In this document: piece by piece, positions 9,710 through 19,345 of the stretch
How the letters are laid out: each line of letters opens with the position of its first letter
How positions within the stretch are numbered: the first letter of the stretch is position 1
From: Pseudo-nitzschia pungens
Lineage: Eukaryota > Bacillariophyta > Bacillariophyceae > Bacillariales > Bacillariaceae
Direction of reading: 5' to 3'
DNA: 64,000 nt
Assembly: GCA_037355855.1 (NCBI GenBank)
Contig: CM074758.1
Span: forward strand, 7,165,001 to 7,229,000
Program-made: the position numbers and the translations under genes
The notes under the pieces: generated by a model
Seen by the model: only the letters and a program-made list of their open reading frames with translations
What the model was told of the DNA's origin: nothing
Database searches by the model: none

Positions 9710-10459
9710 TCATTCACTCAGTAGTAAGCACGTACCGAGATAGTGTTTTCTAGCCAAAGTTTGAGCATTGTGCCTCAGTGTGGCAACACCCTTGTACACC
9801 AACCTTCTGTTAAACCCATTAAAAATTTGAAATGGAATACCATGGGGTGGAACCACAGCTTTTGACGCAATCGCACTCTTCAAAATTGATTTGACCTTAT
9901 TCTCATCCACAATAAACTTCAAGTTACCAAACCACCTATTTTTTATGTGCCGTGTCAACTGCGCTTCCAAACCCGCATCGTTCTGATGTTCCTTAAGTTT
10001 ATCCCAATGCAGCTGTGTTATCTCTAATTTTGCTTCACTTACGGTTCGTACCATCTGTGGCTTCGGCTTCCTTGTTTCAGTTTCCTTCACTTTTTTTGTA
10101 TCCTCCCGCAGTGTTGTCACATCCCTCTCTAAAGAAGCTACTTTCTGCTGGCTCTCTTTTAGCTGTTGTAGCAATGCATCGTAGGTTGGTCTTGGTGTTA
10201 TTTTGGTACCGGTCATAATAGTGCTTGGTGTAACAACACCCGGTGCGGCGGCGGGTTTGTTGATTGGTGGTGTGGTACCAACCAAAACCTCGGTCGGGTT
10301 GTTCTTGCTTTTTTTATTTCTTCCCCCTCCACCACCTGAGGTGGGTGGTAGTTTTCGACTTGTCTTTGGGTTCGATTTCGTAGTGGTAGTAGTAGTAGTA
10401 TCAGCACCTGTATTTAGCATTGGATACAATTTTTCCACTTCGATTCTTTCTCGGTGCAT
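9710..10459 (-). CDS. Hypothetical protein, possible N-terminal part of the 7910-8580 gene
   Basis: A 249-codon frame starts with ATG at 10459. The protein has a low-complexity T/G/K/P-rich first 100 residues, a coiled-coil-like segment around residues 95-130 (LLQQLKESQQKVASLERD), then a compact basic domain with NRWFGNLKFIVDE and GFNRRLVYKG. The last part resembles the W-K-x-x-x-x-K-F-I region I recall from multicopy diatom proteins of unknown function. The final residues may already lie in an intron, because the frame ends abruptly next to a repeat array. A second frame just upstream (10516, MPTIYEEYLQ) overlaps and may be the original start, separated by a frameshift. No function can be assigned. 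Confidence 0.4.
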   Translation of the reverse strand: MHRERIEVEKLYPMLNTGADTTTTTTTKSNPKTSRKLPPTSGGGGGRNKKSKNNPTEVLVGTTPPINKPAAAPGVVTPSTIMTGTKITPRPTYDALLQQLKESQQKVASLERDVTTLREDTKKVKETETRKPKPQMVRTVSEAKLEITQLHWDKLKEHQNDAGLEAQLTRHIKNRWFGNLKFIVDENKVKSILKSAIASKAVVPPHGIPFQIFNGFNRRLVYKGVATLRHNAQTLARKHYLGTCLLLSE

Positions 10460-11256
10460 TGAAATCGGCGGGTGCTTTCCTTGTTATTTGCAGATACTCT
10501 TCATATATGGTAGGCATTTTTTCGGGCGTCGGAAGTAAAAAAAATATGTGAAGCCATAAAATTGTGAACACAGTTTTTCCACTACTAACAAAAAACCTGT
10601 TCATCATTTTCCACCCACCATCCCCGCAACTTGTAATGGCATACACTTCACTATGGAAATTGTAGGTGACGTGGCCAAATGTTTAAGAGGATTCCCACCC
10701 GCGCCATAATTTTTTTCTATCCACCTGTGCACATCTCTGTTCATTCTCTACTGTACCCATATTCACTACTGATTGTATTGTTGGCTCTACTATTCCCTGC
10801 TGTACAGTAGGCAAAAATTACTAGTAGTAGTAGTACTACATAAGTATACCAGCAGTAGCAGTTCAACTATGAGTACGAGCGATAGTACCGGCAGTGATAG
10901 ATTCACATATATAATGACAATATCCATGGCTAGAACAAAAGGATCGTACAGTCTTTGTGGTACCCTTATGGTCATAAGGGTCAGATGTGGTAGGATCAAG
11001 TCCTTCACAAGAATTATATTTTTCTTTGCCAAGGGGCTGGACTACTACTTTTTTTGTCAAATTTTTCATCCTGGTTTATTCTATTTCATATTCTTGGACA
11101 TACTAGTAACCAAACAATCACCATTATCTTACATAGCCACTTGTGTATCTGTGCATTTTTAACAATAGAACACAAAAAAATGCAGGAAAATGTGACCCAT
11201 AGACAGGAAATATGCACATTCTGTGGTGTACTGGGAATGGTTCTGAGACATCAGGT
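10460..11256. other. Intergenic, nothing recognised
   Basis: Frames here are short and low-complexity on both strands. Around 10810-10870 there is a run of AGT-type trinucleotides. No gene, RNA or mobile element is supported. Sequence homologous to copia begins at about 11257. Confidence 0.45.
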
Positions 11257-13045
11257 GTCACGTTTGGTTGGTTTATTTCCACAAAGCACTGTATTTTGGC
11301 GACAAGTTGTCCCACAGCTTGATTTGTCCGAATCAGATACGGGACTGTCATCCCAATCGTGTCGATGAGACGCCACGACAGTACGACCACAAGTCCAGTC
11401 ACTCCATCCATATTGACAATACCGATCCTGAAGATCCCCGTGCGGGACACCCCCTTGACATCAAGCCTATGCTTGATGGGGTCGTGTCCTACTTCCCTTC
11501 CCGCATGAGATGGCCACATGCGATCCTGTTGTTGCTACACGAGATGTCCCTTGGGACCCGACGAGCAAGAAGTTCGAGCAAGCTGAAGAAGCCATCGACG
11601 GCTTTCATCCATTGAATCCCACGGTGTCTGCCCTTCGCGCAAGTCCAAGAGGTCCAAGACGAACAAGCGCAAGTTGGAGCCCGTCGAAACACGGTCCAAC
11701 TTCAGTCCCCATCTGTACAACAAGCCTCTTTGGAGCGACAAGCTGATCCTACCACAGCATGATTGCTATGAGAAGTACAAGCTGCGGAGTCTCCAGCAAC
11801 TATGTGCGATTGCATCCGACTCTCGTCTGAATGCGCGGCTATCTTCTCTCTTTTCGGGCGATTCCTTGAAGACTTGCGGGGACGATATAGACGTGGATTC
11901 AGTACCAAGTCTTACAATCAACGCCCTGCATACTCCATTGTACGAGCGCGCCTACACCGATGGAAGCGAGCGCTTCGAATTGGATCCCCGTTGTAGGGAG
12001 GATTCTCCTGTCTGCCTGTCATCCGTTTACAAGCACGGTCGATGGGACGATGCAGTCGAACCAGTCAATCTTGAGCTCGACACCATCTCCAGACGAGCCA
12101 AGTGGGGTCCGACGATTGACACCGAACGCTATTGCAAGATTGACTCCGACCGTCTGTCCAAGATTTGGGATGTATCCCCGAGAAAGGCTGCGGATACCCT
12201 TCGAGTCACGACCCAGAAAGGCTTCCGCAACCCAATGCACCCCCTTGTCCGCCGATTGCCAACGCAGAGCTTCAGAAACAAGCGCATTGCAGCTGGCAAA
12301 TGGTATACCGACACCTGGATGGCAAAGGTCCCAAGTATCATGCGACAAGATTCAGCCGCCCAAGTGCGGTGATCGATTCGGAGGCGGAGATTGCCACTGG
12401 ATCCTGAACGAGGCGGCCATGCCACTAACACAGTCCACGCTGTCACTGAAGAAGAATGGCGTTCACACGATGTCAAGCGGTATATGGACTCATTTGACCA
12501 AGCAGTGGAATCCAAGATCGGGGACAAGGTTGAGGATAACGACACAAAGTTCCAAGCTACCTACCCTGATCCCCCTGCGGAGTTATTTGAGGGACACCAA
12601 GAAAGATGGGAGCTCGCCGAGCCGGAAGCTTCCATTCCAGATATTGACGATCTCATACCTGATGGGGATGACTATGATTAGTATATTGGTAACAATGTGA
12701 TGATCCAGAAGGGCGACGAACGACTGCGGTGTGTTGTGAAGAATCGCTCTGCTGATCTTAATGGCAATCCGATTGGCAAGAGGAATGATAACCCTATCCT
12801 TGATACCAGAATGTATGATCTGCAGTTTCCAGATGGTTCTGTCGAGCAGTACACCGCCAATATTGTTGCTGAGAGTATGTACAGGGAGATGGACGACGAT
12901 GGACGCATGTTTTCTCTACTGGACGAGATTATCGATCACGAGAAGGACGGATCCGCCGTCAGGAAACAAGACGCGACGATCATCAACAAGTATGGTCGTA
13001 AAGTCCCCAAGCCTACCACGAAGGGATGGCGATTGCTCGTCAGTT
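11257..13045 (+). pseudogene. Old copia pol fragment (protease/pre-integrase to linker before RT)
   Basis: Aligns with pol of the copia copy at 21347-25718. It starts within the conserved block before GDKLSHSLICPN (about 11257) and ends within KGWRLLVS (about 13045). The frame changes several times. At about 12370 some 510 bp are missing compared with 22754-23265, which removes most of the integrase. A TAG replaces a conserved codon at 12679. The reverse transcriptase is absent. The RNase H end of what may be the same copy is found at 15862-16122. It is clearly a relic of the same family as the two longer copies, but older. Confidence 0.85.
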
Positions 13046-13393
13046 ACAGCAATGCGCATATGATCACTCCAGCTACAGGGACGTGTGGTCTCTGTTAGAG
13101 GTGGAGCGCTGACTCTACAGCAAAGCATGCGTACGCTCATATGGTTGGAGCCGCCGCAAGTGAACTAAACAGTGATTTATCTGAGTACGAGCCCTGCAAG
13201 AATCAAGCCTGTATATGTGGAATGATACTGATACGGGGACATGCTGTCCCTGTTACAGGTTGATTACTAGTAGGCTGAACAATGGAAGCGCAACGGAGTT
13301 GCGTGCAACATGAAAGATAGCGGCGGTGCGCACAGAACAGACAATTACAAACAGCATCAAAGTTGACATGAGACAGGCAGCTAGGCGAGCGCA
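13046..13393. other. Unassigned sequence between copia remnant and retroposon
   Basis: No similarity to the longer copia copies was noticed here. A plus-strand frame continues a short way beyond the copia fragment, then meets stops. Nothing else is recognised. Confidence 0.35.
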
Positions 13394-13412
13394 TGGTAAA
13401 TGCTCGTACGGA
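13394..13412. repeat. Left 19-bp target-site duplication
   Basis: Identical to 15198-15216; the pair brackets the retroposon. Confidence 0.8.
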
Positions 13413-13971
13413 CAATTTGCGCGAAGCGCATTTTGTCCGACGTTCCGATGTTCCAGTACTAAAAATACGTAGATTTCTACACAACTTTACCATGCGATAT
13501 CTCGCTCCCTTTTACACCCCCAATCACAACCCCAGGACCTACATGTATTAACCAAGACCTGCGCTCTTCGTTTCTGCTATCGGTTCAGTTGCTGTCTGCT
13601 TCTTTTGGTTGATTTGGTTGCCAATTCACCACTCGGCCGATCGATCGAGCAGCAGCAACAGCACCAAAACAAAACCGACACATAATTTTCTACAGCAATT
13701 CCAGTACAGATTCTACCGTACAGCAAAACCGACAACACCCTACGACAGGTACATGTCTATTGCTTCGATCTGTTTCCCAGCTCCATTCCAAGGCCCCTAA
13801 GTATATCTTATACTTAATGTTCTACACTGTTTCCAAGCTGCTTAAGTGATTCTCACTTAATGTTCTACATTCTTCGAAGTTCCTTGCTGAGTCCTCTTAA
13901 GTCTTTTCAAGTCGAAGTTCACGAACAGCCCCTTCCACTGTAGGAATCTTTTTTTCTAAAAAGAAATTCTG

Positions 13972-14650
13972 TCATCTGTTTTCAAGTCCATTGCCCTGCT
14001 GGACCCTAAGTGTTTTTCACTTATGGTCCTACTGTTTCTTGACCCAAGCCCCAAAGCCGCTAAGTACAGCTCGCTTAGGGCTCGACTACCTACATATACC
14101 TCCCAGATGTACTGTATAAATGTCATCTGTTTCCAAGTCTACTGCCCTGATGGACCCTAAGTGTTTTCGCTTATGGTCCTACTGTTTCCTTACCCAAGCC
14201 CCAAAGCCGCTAAGTACAGCTCGCTTAAGGCTCTCCTACCTACATATACCTCTCAGATGCATTCTTCAACTGTCATCTGTTTTCAAGACTACTGCCCTGC
14301 TGGACCATAAGTGTTCTCACTTAAGGTCCTACTATTTCCTGACCCAAGCCCCAAAGCCGCTAAGTACAGCTTGCTCAAGGCTCTCCTACCTACATAACCC
14401 TCTCAGATGCACACTTCAACTGTCATCTGTTTTCAAGTCTACTGCCCTGATAGTCCATAAGTGTTTTCGATAATGGACCTACTGTTTTTATGACCCAAGC
14501 CCCACAGCTGCTAAGTACATGTTACTTAACGCTTCACCACCATTATATACCCCTCCAGTTCACAGTACAGCAGAGACCTGTTTTCAAGCCTACAGCCCTG
14601 ATGGTCCATAAGTGTTATCACTTAGAGCCCCTGTTTCCAAGCTACTACAG
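13972..14650 (+). repeat. Five ~150-bp tandem units inside the retroposon
   Basis: Each unit begins ATCTGTTTTCAAGTC (about 13972, 14122, 14274, 14423, 14576). It continues through ACCCAAGCCCCAAAGCCGCT and a TAAGTACA...CTTA segment. Units differ by scattered substitutions and the last is shortened. The pairs TAAGTGTTTTC and AGTACAGCTCGCTTA recur in each. No coding capacity is conserved. Confidence 0.85.
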
Positions 14651-14659
14651 GAGAGCAAG

Positions 14660-14810
14660 TTCAAGTTCGAACAGAAGGCCAGCTGTTACGAATTTGAATT
14701 TGGTAGTAGGCTCCACCGCCTCTACGTGTTTCCTCTACGTGTTTCCTACTACGAAGTTCGAACAGAAGGACAGCTGTTACGAATTTGGTAGTAGGCTCCG
14801 TACTATATGT
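14660..14810 (+). repeat. Imperfect direct duplication in the retroposon 3' part
   Basis: The segment beginning TTCGAACAGAAGGCCAGCTG (about 14666) and ending GTAGTAGGCTCC is repeated about 14757-14800 with a short deletion. Confidence 0.65.
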
Positions 14811-15126
14811 ACCATACAGTGGTAAGGAATGTGTTTGGGGCACTCGCATTACTGATGCTGCAATACAGCATGCAGCGACCAGGGACAGTTTTGCTTGTGT
14901 TTTCCCTTTCACGTTCTTGTTACCCCGTCTCCTGTACGCTTTGCAACAGCTGTGTCTGTTGTGCTCTGGACTGGTTCATTTTTTTCCTGTTTCTTACCAA
15001 GGTTCGTTTGCAAAATAGCCGTCTTTACAACCTGGGGCCTATTCCCCATGGTTGAGGCGGCGCGTCGTTCTACAACTTGGGGCCTAACCTCTCTTCGATT
15101 GAGGCGGCGAGGATAAAGTCTGGTTA

Positions 15127-15197
15127 CAGACTGAGTAGCTTTTAACCACCTTCGGTGGATTTTCCTACTTAAATAAGTATATTATTATTATTATTAT
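15127..15197 (+). repeat. Conserved 3' end of the retroposon
   Basis: Contains the perfect hairpin CCACCTTCGGTGG (stem of 5, loop TTC), then TACTTAAATAAGTA and the ATT tail. The reverse complement of this segment is found at 22667-22728. The conserved hairpin plus tail may be what the retrotransposition machinery recognises; that is inference. Confidence 0.7.
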
Positions 15198-15216
15198 TGG
15201 TAAATGCTCGTACGGA
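15198..15216. repeat. Right 19-bp target-site duplication
   Basis: Identical to 13394-13412 and directly follows the ATT tail. Confidence 0.8.
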
Positions 15217-15861
15217 ATGCTGCTTGCTACGACCGATTGAATGTATCGATTGGATGTATCGATTGAATGTATCGATTGAACGTATCGACCGAAGACTATT
15301 CAATTCAATCCAACGCGAGGACCGAACTATTAGCGCGTGGTGATGTATGCCTCGTGCCAACCTAGCTGTTCTCAAGTTACTCTACGGATGACGCTGATTG
15401 CCACGACCGATTGAGTATATTGACCGGGGATTGAGACCAGCATTGAAAATGTGGCATCGAAACTACTGTTATGTCTGATACTACGACAGATACAGAACTG
15501 CTGTTCCGGGGACAACCATCGAATGAACCGGTCGTCCTGTTACAGGAATAGCGTGGTTTTGAATATATCGATTGAGCGGCGTGATTCGATACTCACGACC
15601 GAACGAATGAACAAGTTGCAGGAGCAACGCATTTGTGGATCTATGATAACGATGAGTAAAGCGATTCCAGGAACGATTCGAACAATAACGGTTGTAGCGT
15701 CCCGGCGACAGCTTGCTCACAAACCATGTCCAAGGCGGACAGACTCAAGCAGCAGAAATAACCACGACGAATGAGCTGTATGAAGACAGCAATCAGGTCG
15801 GGACCGGTATGGTCCGACAGCATCCAGTTTGGGGACCGGTATGGTCCAGATGAACTGAGAA
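15217..15861. other. Unassigned sequence with short GTATCGATTGAAT repeats
   Basis: About 15230-15295 contains four 15-bp units of the form GTATCGATTGAAT. Related CGATTGA motifs recur to 15590. A duplicated GGGACCGGTATGGTCC occurs near 15800 and 15835. No gene is supported. Confidence 0.45.
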
Positions 15862-16122
15862 CTCCGGATGATGTGTGTGCCTATACAAGGATCTACCAAT
15901 GTATCCTGTGACAGTGATTCAGTTGTTAAGAATGTCACCAGGCTGGAGAATCCATACGACAAGAAACATAACAGCGTTGCTTACCACAAGGCGCACGAGT
16001 CTATTGCTGCTGGGACAATTCGAATTGCAAAGGAGCCTGGCGAGAGCAATATTGCTGACTTATTCACCAAGCTGCTGAATGGTCCAGCTTTGAAAGACCA
16101 CTGCGCTCGATGCATGTGGTAA
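15862..16122 (+). pseudogene. Copia RNase H C-terminal remnant
   Basis: Encodes the last ~84 residues of copia pol: CVPIQGSTNVSCDSDSVVKN, then an HNSVAYHK block and the end ADLFTKLLNGPALKDHCARC. It ends with the same CMW-stop as the two longer copia copies. The rest of RNase H and the RT are missing upstream. It is probably the 3' end of the same old copy as 11257-13045, now separated by rearrangement and the retroposon. Confidence 0.85.
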
Positions 16123-16766
16123 TTGCTCCAGCTGCACTATTTGAGGTACCTTTGGTCCCTGACAAGCAGCTCGGACGCAGTTGACAGTCGATACTATTTT
16201 GGAAGCAGTCGATTTTGATTTCGATTACGGCTTTTCGACCACAGTGATTTCGATTTCGGTTACAAATTTTCGGAAGCAGTCAGCTTTGATTTCGATCACG
16301 GATATTTCGAACGCAGCGAATCTGGCAGCCCGAATGCAACTGTTTCGGAACGCAACCGAATCTTTCCGGACGCAATTTTGGACGCGACGGATCAGCGAAC
16401 TTCGATTTCAATTGCGACTTCGATTTGATCTTATCTTATGTTATATGCTACATGTTTGGGAGTCTCCGGGTACATCGGTTCCGGGGACTATGAATTCGAA
16501 CCTACAATAGGCTGATTGATTTCCTCGTACGTGTCAAGGAATGGAACCAAGGGCAAAAGGTCCTACGGTTCAACCCCCTTTTTTTTTGTACTACGAATCA
16601 GCCGGGCCTCTGATAGAAGAAACTGCAATATTTGATGCAGTTTGAACTCTGACAAGTTAGATGGACACATCCCTGAATTCTGTTATGATCCATCCAAGTG
16701 TTCCCCTGGGAGTATCTGTTTCCGGTCGTTGCTCAGTACAGGACTACTGGTATGAATCACGGGGAC
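16123..16766 (+). other. 3' untranslated region of the old copia copy
   Basis: Matches the 3' UTR of the copia copy at 25719-26352. The first part is a run of short imperfect repeats built from TTTCGATT and GGAAGCAGTCGATTT. The second part includes AAGGTCCTACGGTTCAACCC followed by nine T residues (about 16560-16588) and the CAGCCGGGCCTCTGATAGA block. Confidence 0.7.
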
Positions 16767-17457
16767 TATGAAGATATCCAGGGTGCTATGATCTGTGCTA
16801 AGGCTCCTGTGTAGAAGAGCTACTGGGGCTACTACAGACAGCAACATCCAGTAGCTGACTAACAGGTGCTGAGCTGAGTGCTGAGATGTGTGCTAATTGG
16901 TAGCATACAGGCTTAGCAACAGGCTTAGCAACAGGCTTAGCAACAGGCTTAGCAACAGGCTTAGCAACAGGCTTAGCAACAGACCTATCCTGCTTAGTAT
17001 GGATGCTAGTAGAAGTTACTAGGGCCGTCGCGTACGATTTGTACCAGTTGTACGTACCCCGAGTAAAGCACCTGTTATGGTGTAGCTAAATGCTACAGGG
17101 TTAGGGTTGCTAAGCTACGAGATACTGGTGGTGCTAACCTACCATGATATCATGCTAAGATACTATGCTACCGCCGGGGTCGGGTCATTGGTGTATAATA
17201 TGTACCATGACCGGATACCCGGCCCAAACAGTTACCCAGCAACGCGCTAGCGTAAGTGAGCTAGCACACAATCGCTAATAATTAATCGGAGATACTCCGT
17301 ACGCTACCCGTAGAATACAGTACTGGAGCTACAGAGCTCCGTTATTCTACGAGTTATCGGAACGCCGTCACGATATGATACAGAGCTGAGCTGCGCTCAG
17401 CTTCCGACGCTATATTCACTCTTTATATTTCACTCTAAATTAAAAGCCTATCATGCC
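16767..17457 (+). repeat. Copia LTR, truncated copy
   Basis: Starts at CTATGAAGATATCC and parallels the LTR at 17458 up to TCATGCCCTC, where the next LTR begins. It lacks the last ~330 bp of the complete LTR. It carries six GGCTTAGCAACA units (about 16911-16982). It is probably the 3' LTR of the old copia copy joined by recombination to the 5' LTR of the next element. Confidence 0.75.
16909..16984 (+). repeat. 12-bp minisatellite in LTR (6 units)
   Basis: Unit GGCTTAGCAACA repeated in tandem. The same array has two units in the LTRs at 17605 and 26502 and about 14 units in the LTR at 44985-45155. Confidence 0.85.
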
Positions 17458-18433
17458 CTCCTATGAAGATATTCAAGGTGGTGCTATGATCTGTGCTAGC
17501 AAGGCTCCTGTGTAGAAGGGCTACTGGGTCTACAGACAGCAACATCCAGTAGCTGACTAACAGGTGCTGAGCTGAGTGCTAGGCTGTGTGCTAATTGGTA
17601 GCATACAGGCTTAGCAGCAGGCTTAGCAGCAGACCTATATCCTACTATCCTGTTTAGTATGGATGCTAGCAGAGTTTACTAGGGTCGCCGCGTACGATTT
17701 GTACCAATCGTACGTACCCCGAGTAAAGCACCTGTTATGGTGTAGCTAAATGCTACAGGGTTAGGGTTGCTAATGCTACGAGATACTGAAAGATGCTAAC
17801 CTACCATGATACCAATGCTAAGATATGATGCTACCGCCGGGGTCGGGTCATTGGTGTATAATATATACCATGACTGGATACCCGGCCCAAACAGTTACCA
17901 AACGTGCTAGCATAAGTGAGCTAGCACACGATTCGATCTAATTAATCGGATACTCCGATACGGTACGCTACTCGTAGAATACAGTACCAGAGCTACAGGA
18001 GTTCTGTTATTATACGAGTCAGCGAGTTAGCGAATCGATGTCACGATACAAGAGCTGAGCGCTTTGGCTCAGCTCCCTTTTATTCACTCTTTCTTTTATA
18101 CTCTAAAATAAACACACCTATCATGCCCTCCCCTTACGACGATTCCGATGTACCTCTAGGGAAGTGCCTTGTATTGCTTGAGCGTATGCAATAGACCTTG
18201 AACAGTCCACTGTAGACTCACGATTTGCCAGGACTTTATGTATTATTATTGTTAAGGCTTTCGCCTATTTTTCCAGTACGCAGTACGAGATATTTATCTA
18301 CGATTAGACCCTGAAGACCGCTGACGAGCGGATATCATCGCAGTTTATCAGACCCACCGCTCGACCCACTTCTACGAACCGGGACGCCGGCTAGAGCGCG
18401 TGATGAAACCCAGCTGGCTGATCACCACTGGCA
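17458..18433 (+). repeat. 5' LTR of the plus copia copy
   Basis: Begins CTATGAAGATATTC (a TGAAG start is also possible) and ends at CACTGGCA. It contains several perfect inverted repeats, for example CGTACGATT/AATCGTACG near 17690 and GTGCTAGC/GCTAGCAC near 17910. It also has AGGGTTAGGGTT at 17758 and a short GGCTTAGCAGCA pair. The end is inferred by comparison with the other LTRs and may be off by a few bases. Confidence 0.75.
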
Positions 18434-19345
18434 TCCATACCTACACTTGGATGTAAAACCTCAGCTGAAACTGGACCAGCAGCTGACATCGCGAGATCCC
18501 TGATGTTAATGGGGAGCCCTTCCCCAGCAAACGCGCAATACGACTGGAGTCCGCACATCCACCTCTGCGGACCTATTGGTATTCAAATCCAGTAGCTGAG
18601 CGTCATGGTGGCTCCATGGAGGCTCAGTCCGGTGGGGAAGGAGCATGATGGACGTGGAGAAAGCAGCGTCCATGATTCCCTGTTATTTCTTTACAGGATT
18701 CAAGGGGACATTTGCCGGGGATGGGACAACGCTGGAAAAAGAATTTTCGTGGAGACAGACCACCACGAACTTTCCAGTGAAGGCAGTGTCCAGCAGACCA
18801 AGGACATGACGTCAGTCCCATCCGAAACAACGAGGCGCAGACAACCTCAAATCTGCCATACCATCGATTTTTGATTTTAGCCAAGGGAACTTGGAATCAG
18901 ACAAGCCAAGAACCCTGAGATCTGTCATATCTCAGAATCAAATCGATTGGTCCGGAGCAGAAAGACCGAATAGAATTCTTCTTTTTGGTCGTAACCAACC
19001 ATCCAACCATCGAATCGGAACGATCGATGTGGATAGACGTCGGCACGAAACTGTTGACATGAAAGACGTCAACACGAAAATGTTGACACCAATGCTGACG
19101 TGATACGTGATACCTTTTCTTTCGGAATTGTCGATACGGAACAATCGACACGGACCATCGATTCCATCGATTTGAATGTTCTTCTTTTCGAATGACAGCA
19201 ACACGGAAACGTCGACACGATACCTTTTCTTTTGGTTGTCACCGATATCTATGCAGACCTTCGACCGACAACTTGGGTGGGAACAGTCCCCACCACAAAA
19301 GAATTTGGAAACCGAAGCAAATTATTTAATCAAAGCAAGACAACC
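18434..19345 (+). other. Copia leader (5' UTR, probable primer-binding region)
   Basis: Conserved with the minus copy at 44175-43344. Directly after the LTR lies an inverted repeat CATCCA/TGGATG separated by 11 bases, where a primer-binding site would be expected. No tRNA 3' end complement is recognised. From about 18880 to 19330 the leader is rich in GTCGACACG-like motifs. No upstream gene is supported. Confidence 0.6.

Larger units (their letters stand above)
13394..15216 (+). mobile_element. Non-coding retroposon with 19-bp target duplications and ATT tail
   Basis: A 19-bp direct repeat, TGGTAAATGCTCGTACGGA, occurs at 13394-13412 and 15198-15216. It flanks 1785 bp that end on the right in an ATT/TTA trinucleotide tail (15178-15197). 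Such long duplications plus a 3' simple-repeat tail are the marks of target-primed reverse transcription (LINE machinery). No frame longer than about 117 codons exists inside, so it is non-autonomous. The body carries five ~150-bp tandem units and ends with a hairpin-bearing 60-bp segment. That 3' segment recurs, inverted, inside the copia pol at 22667-22728. The call as a retroposon rests on structure only; no known SINE head was recognised. Confidence 0.7.
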
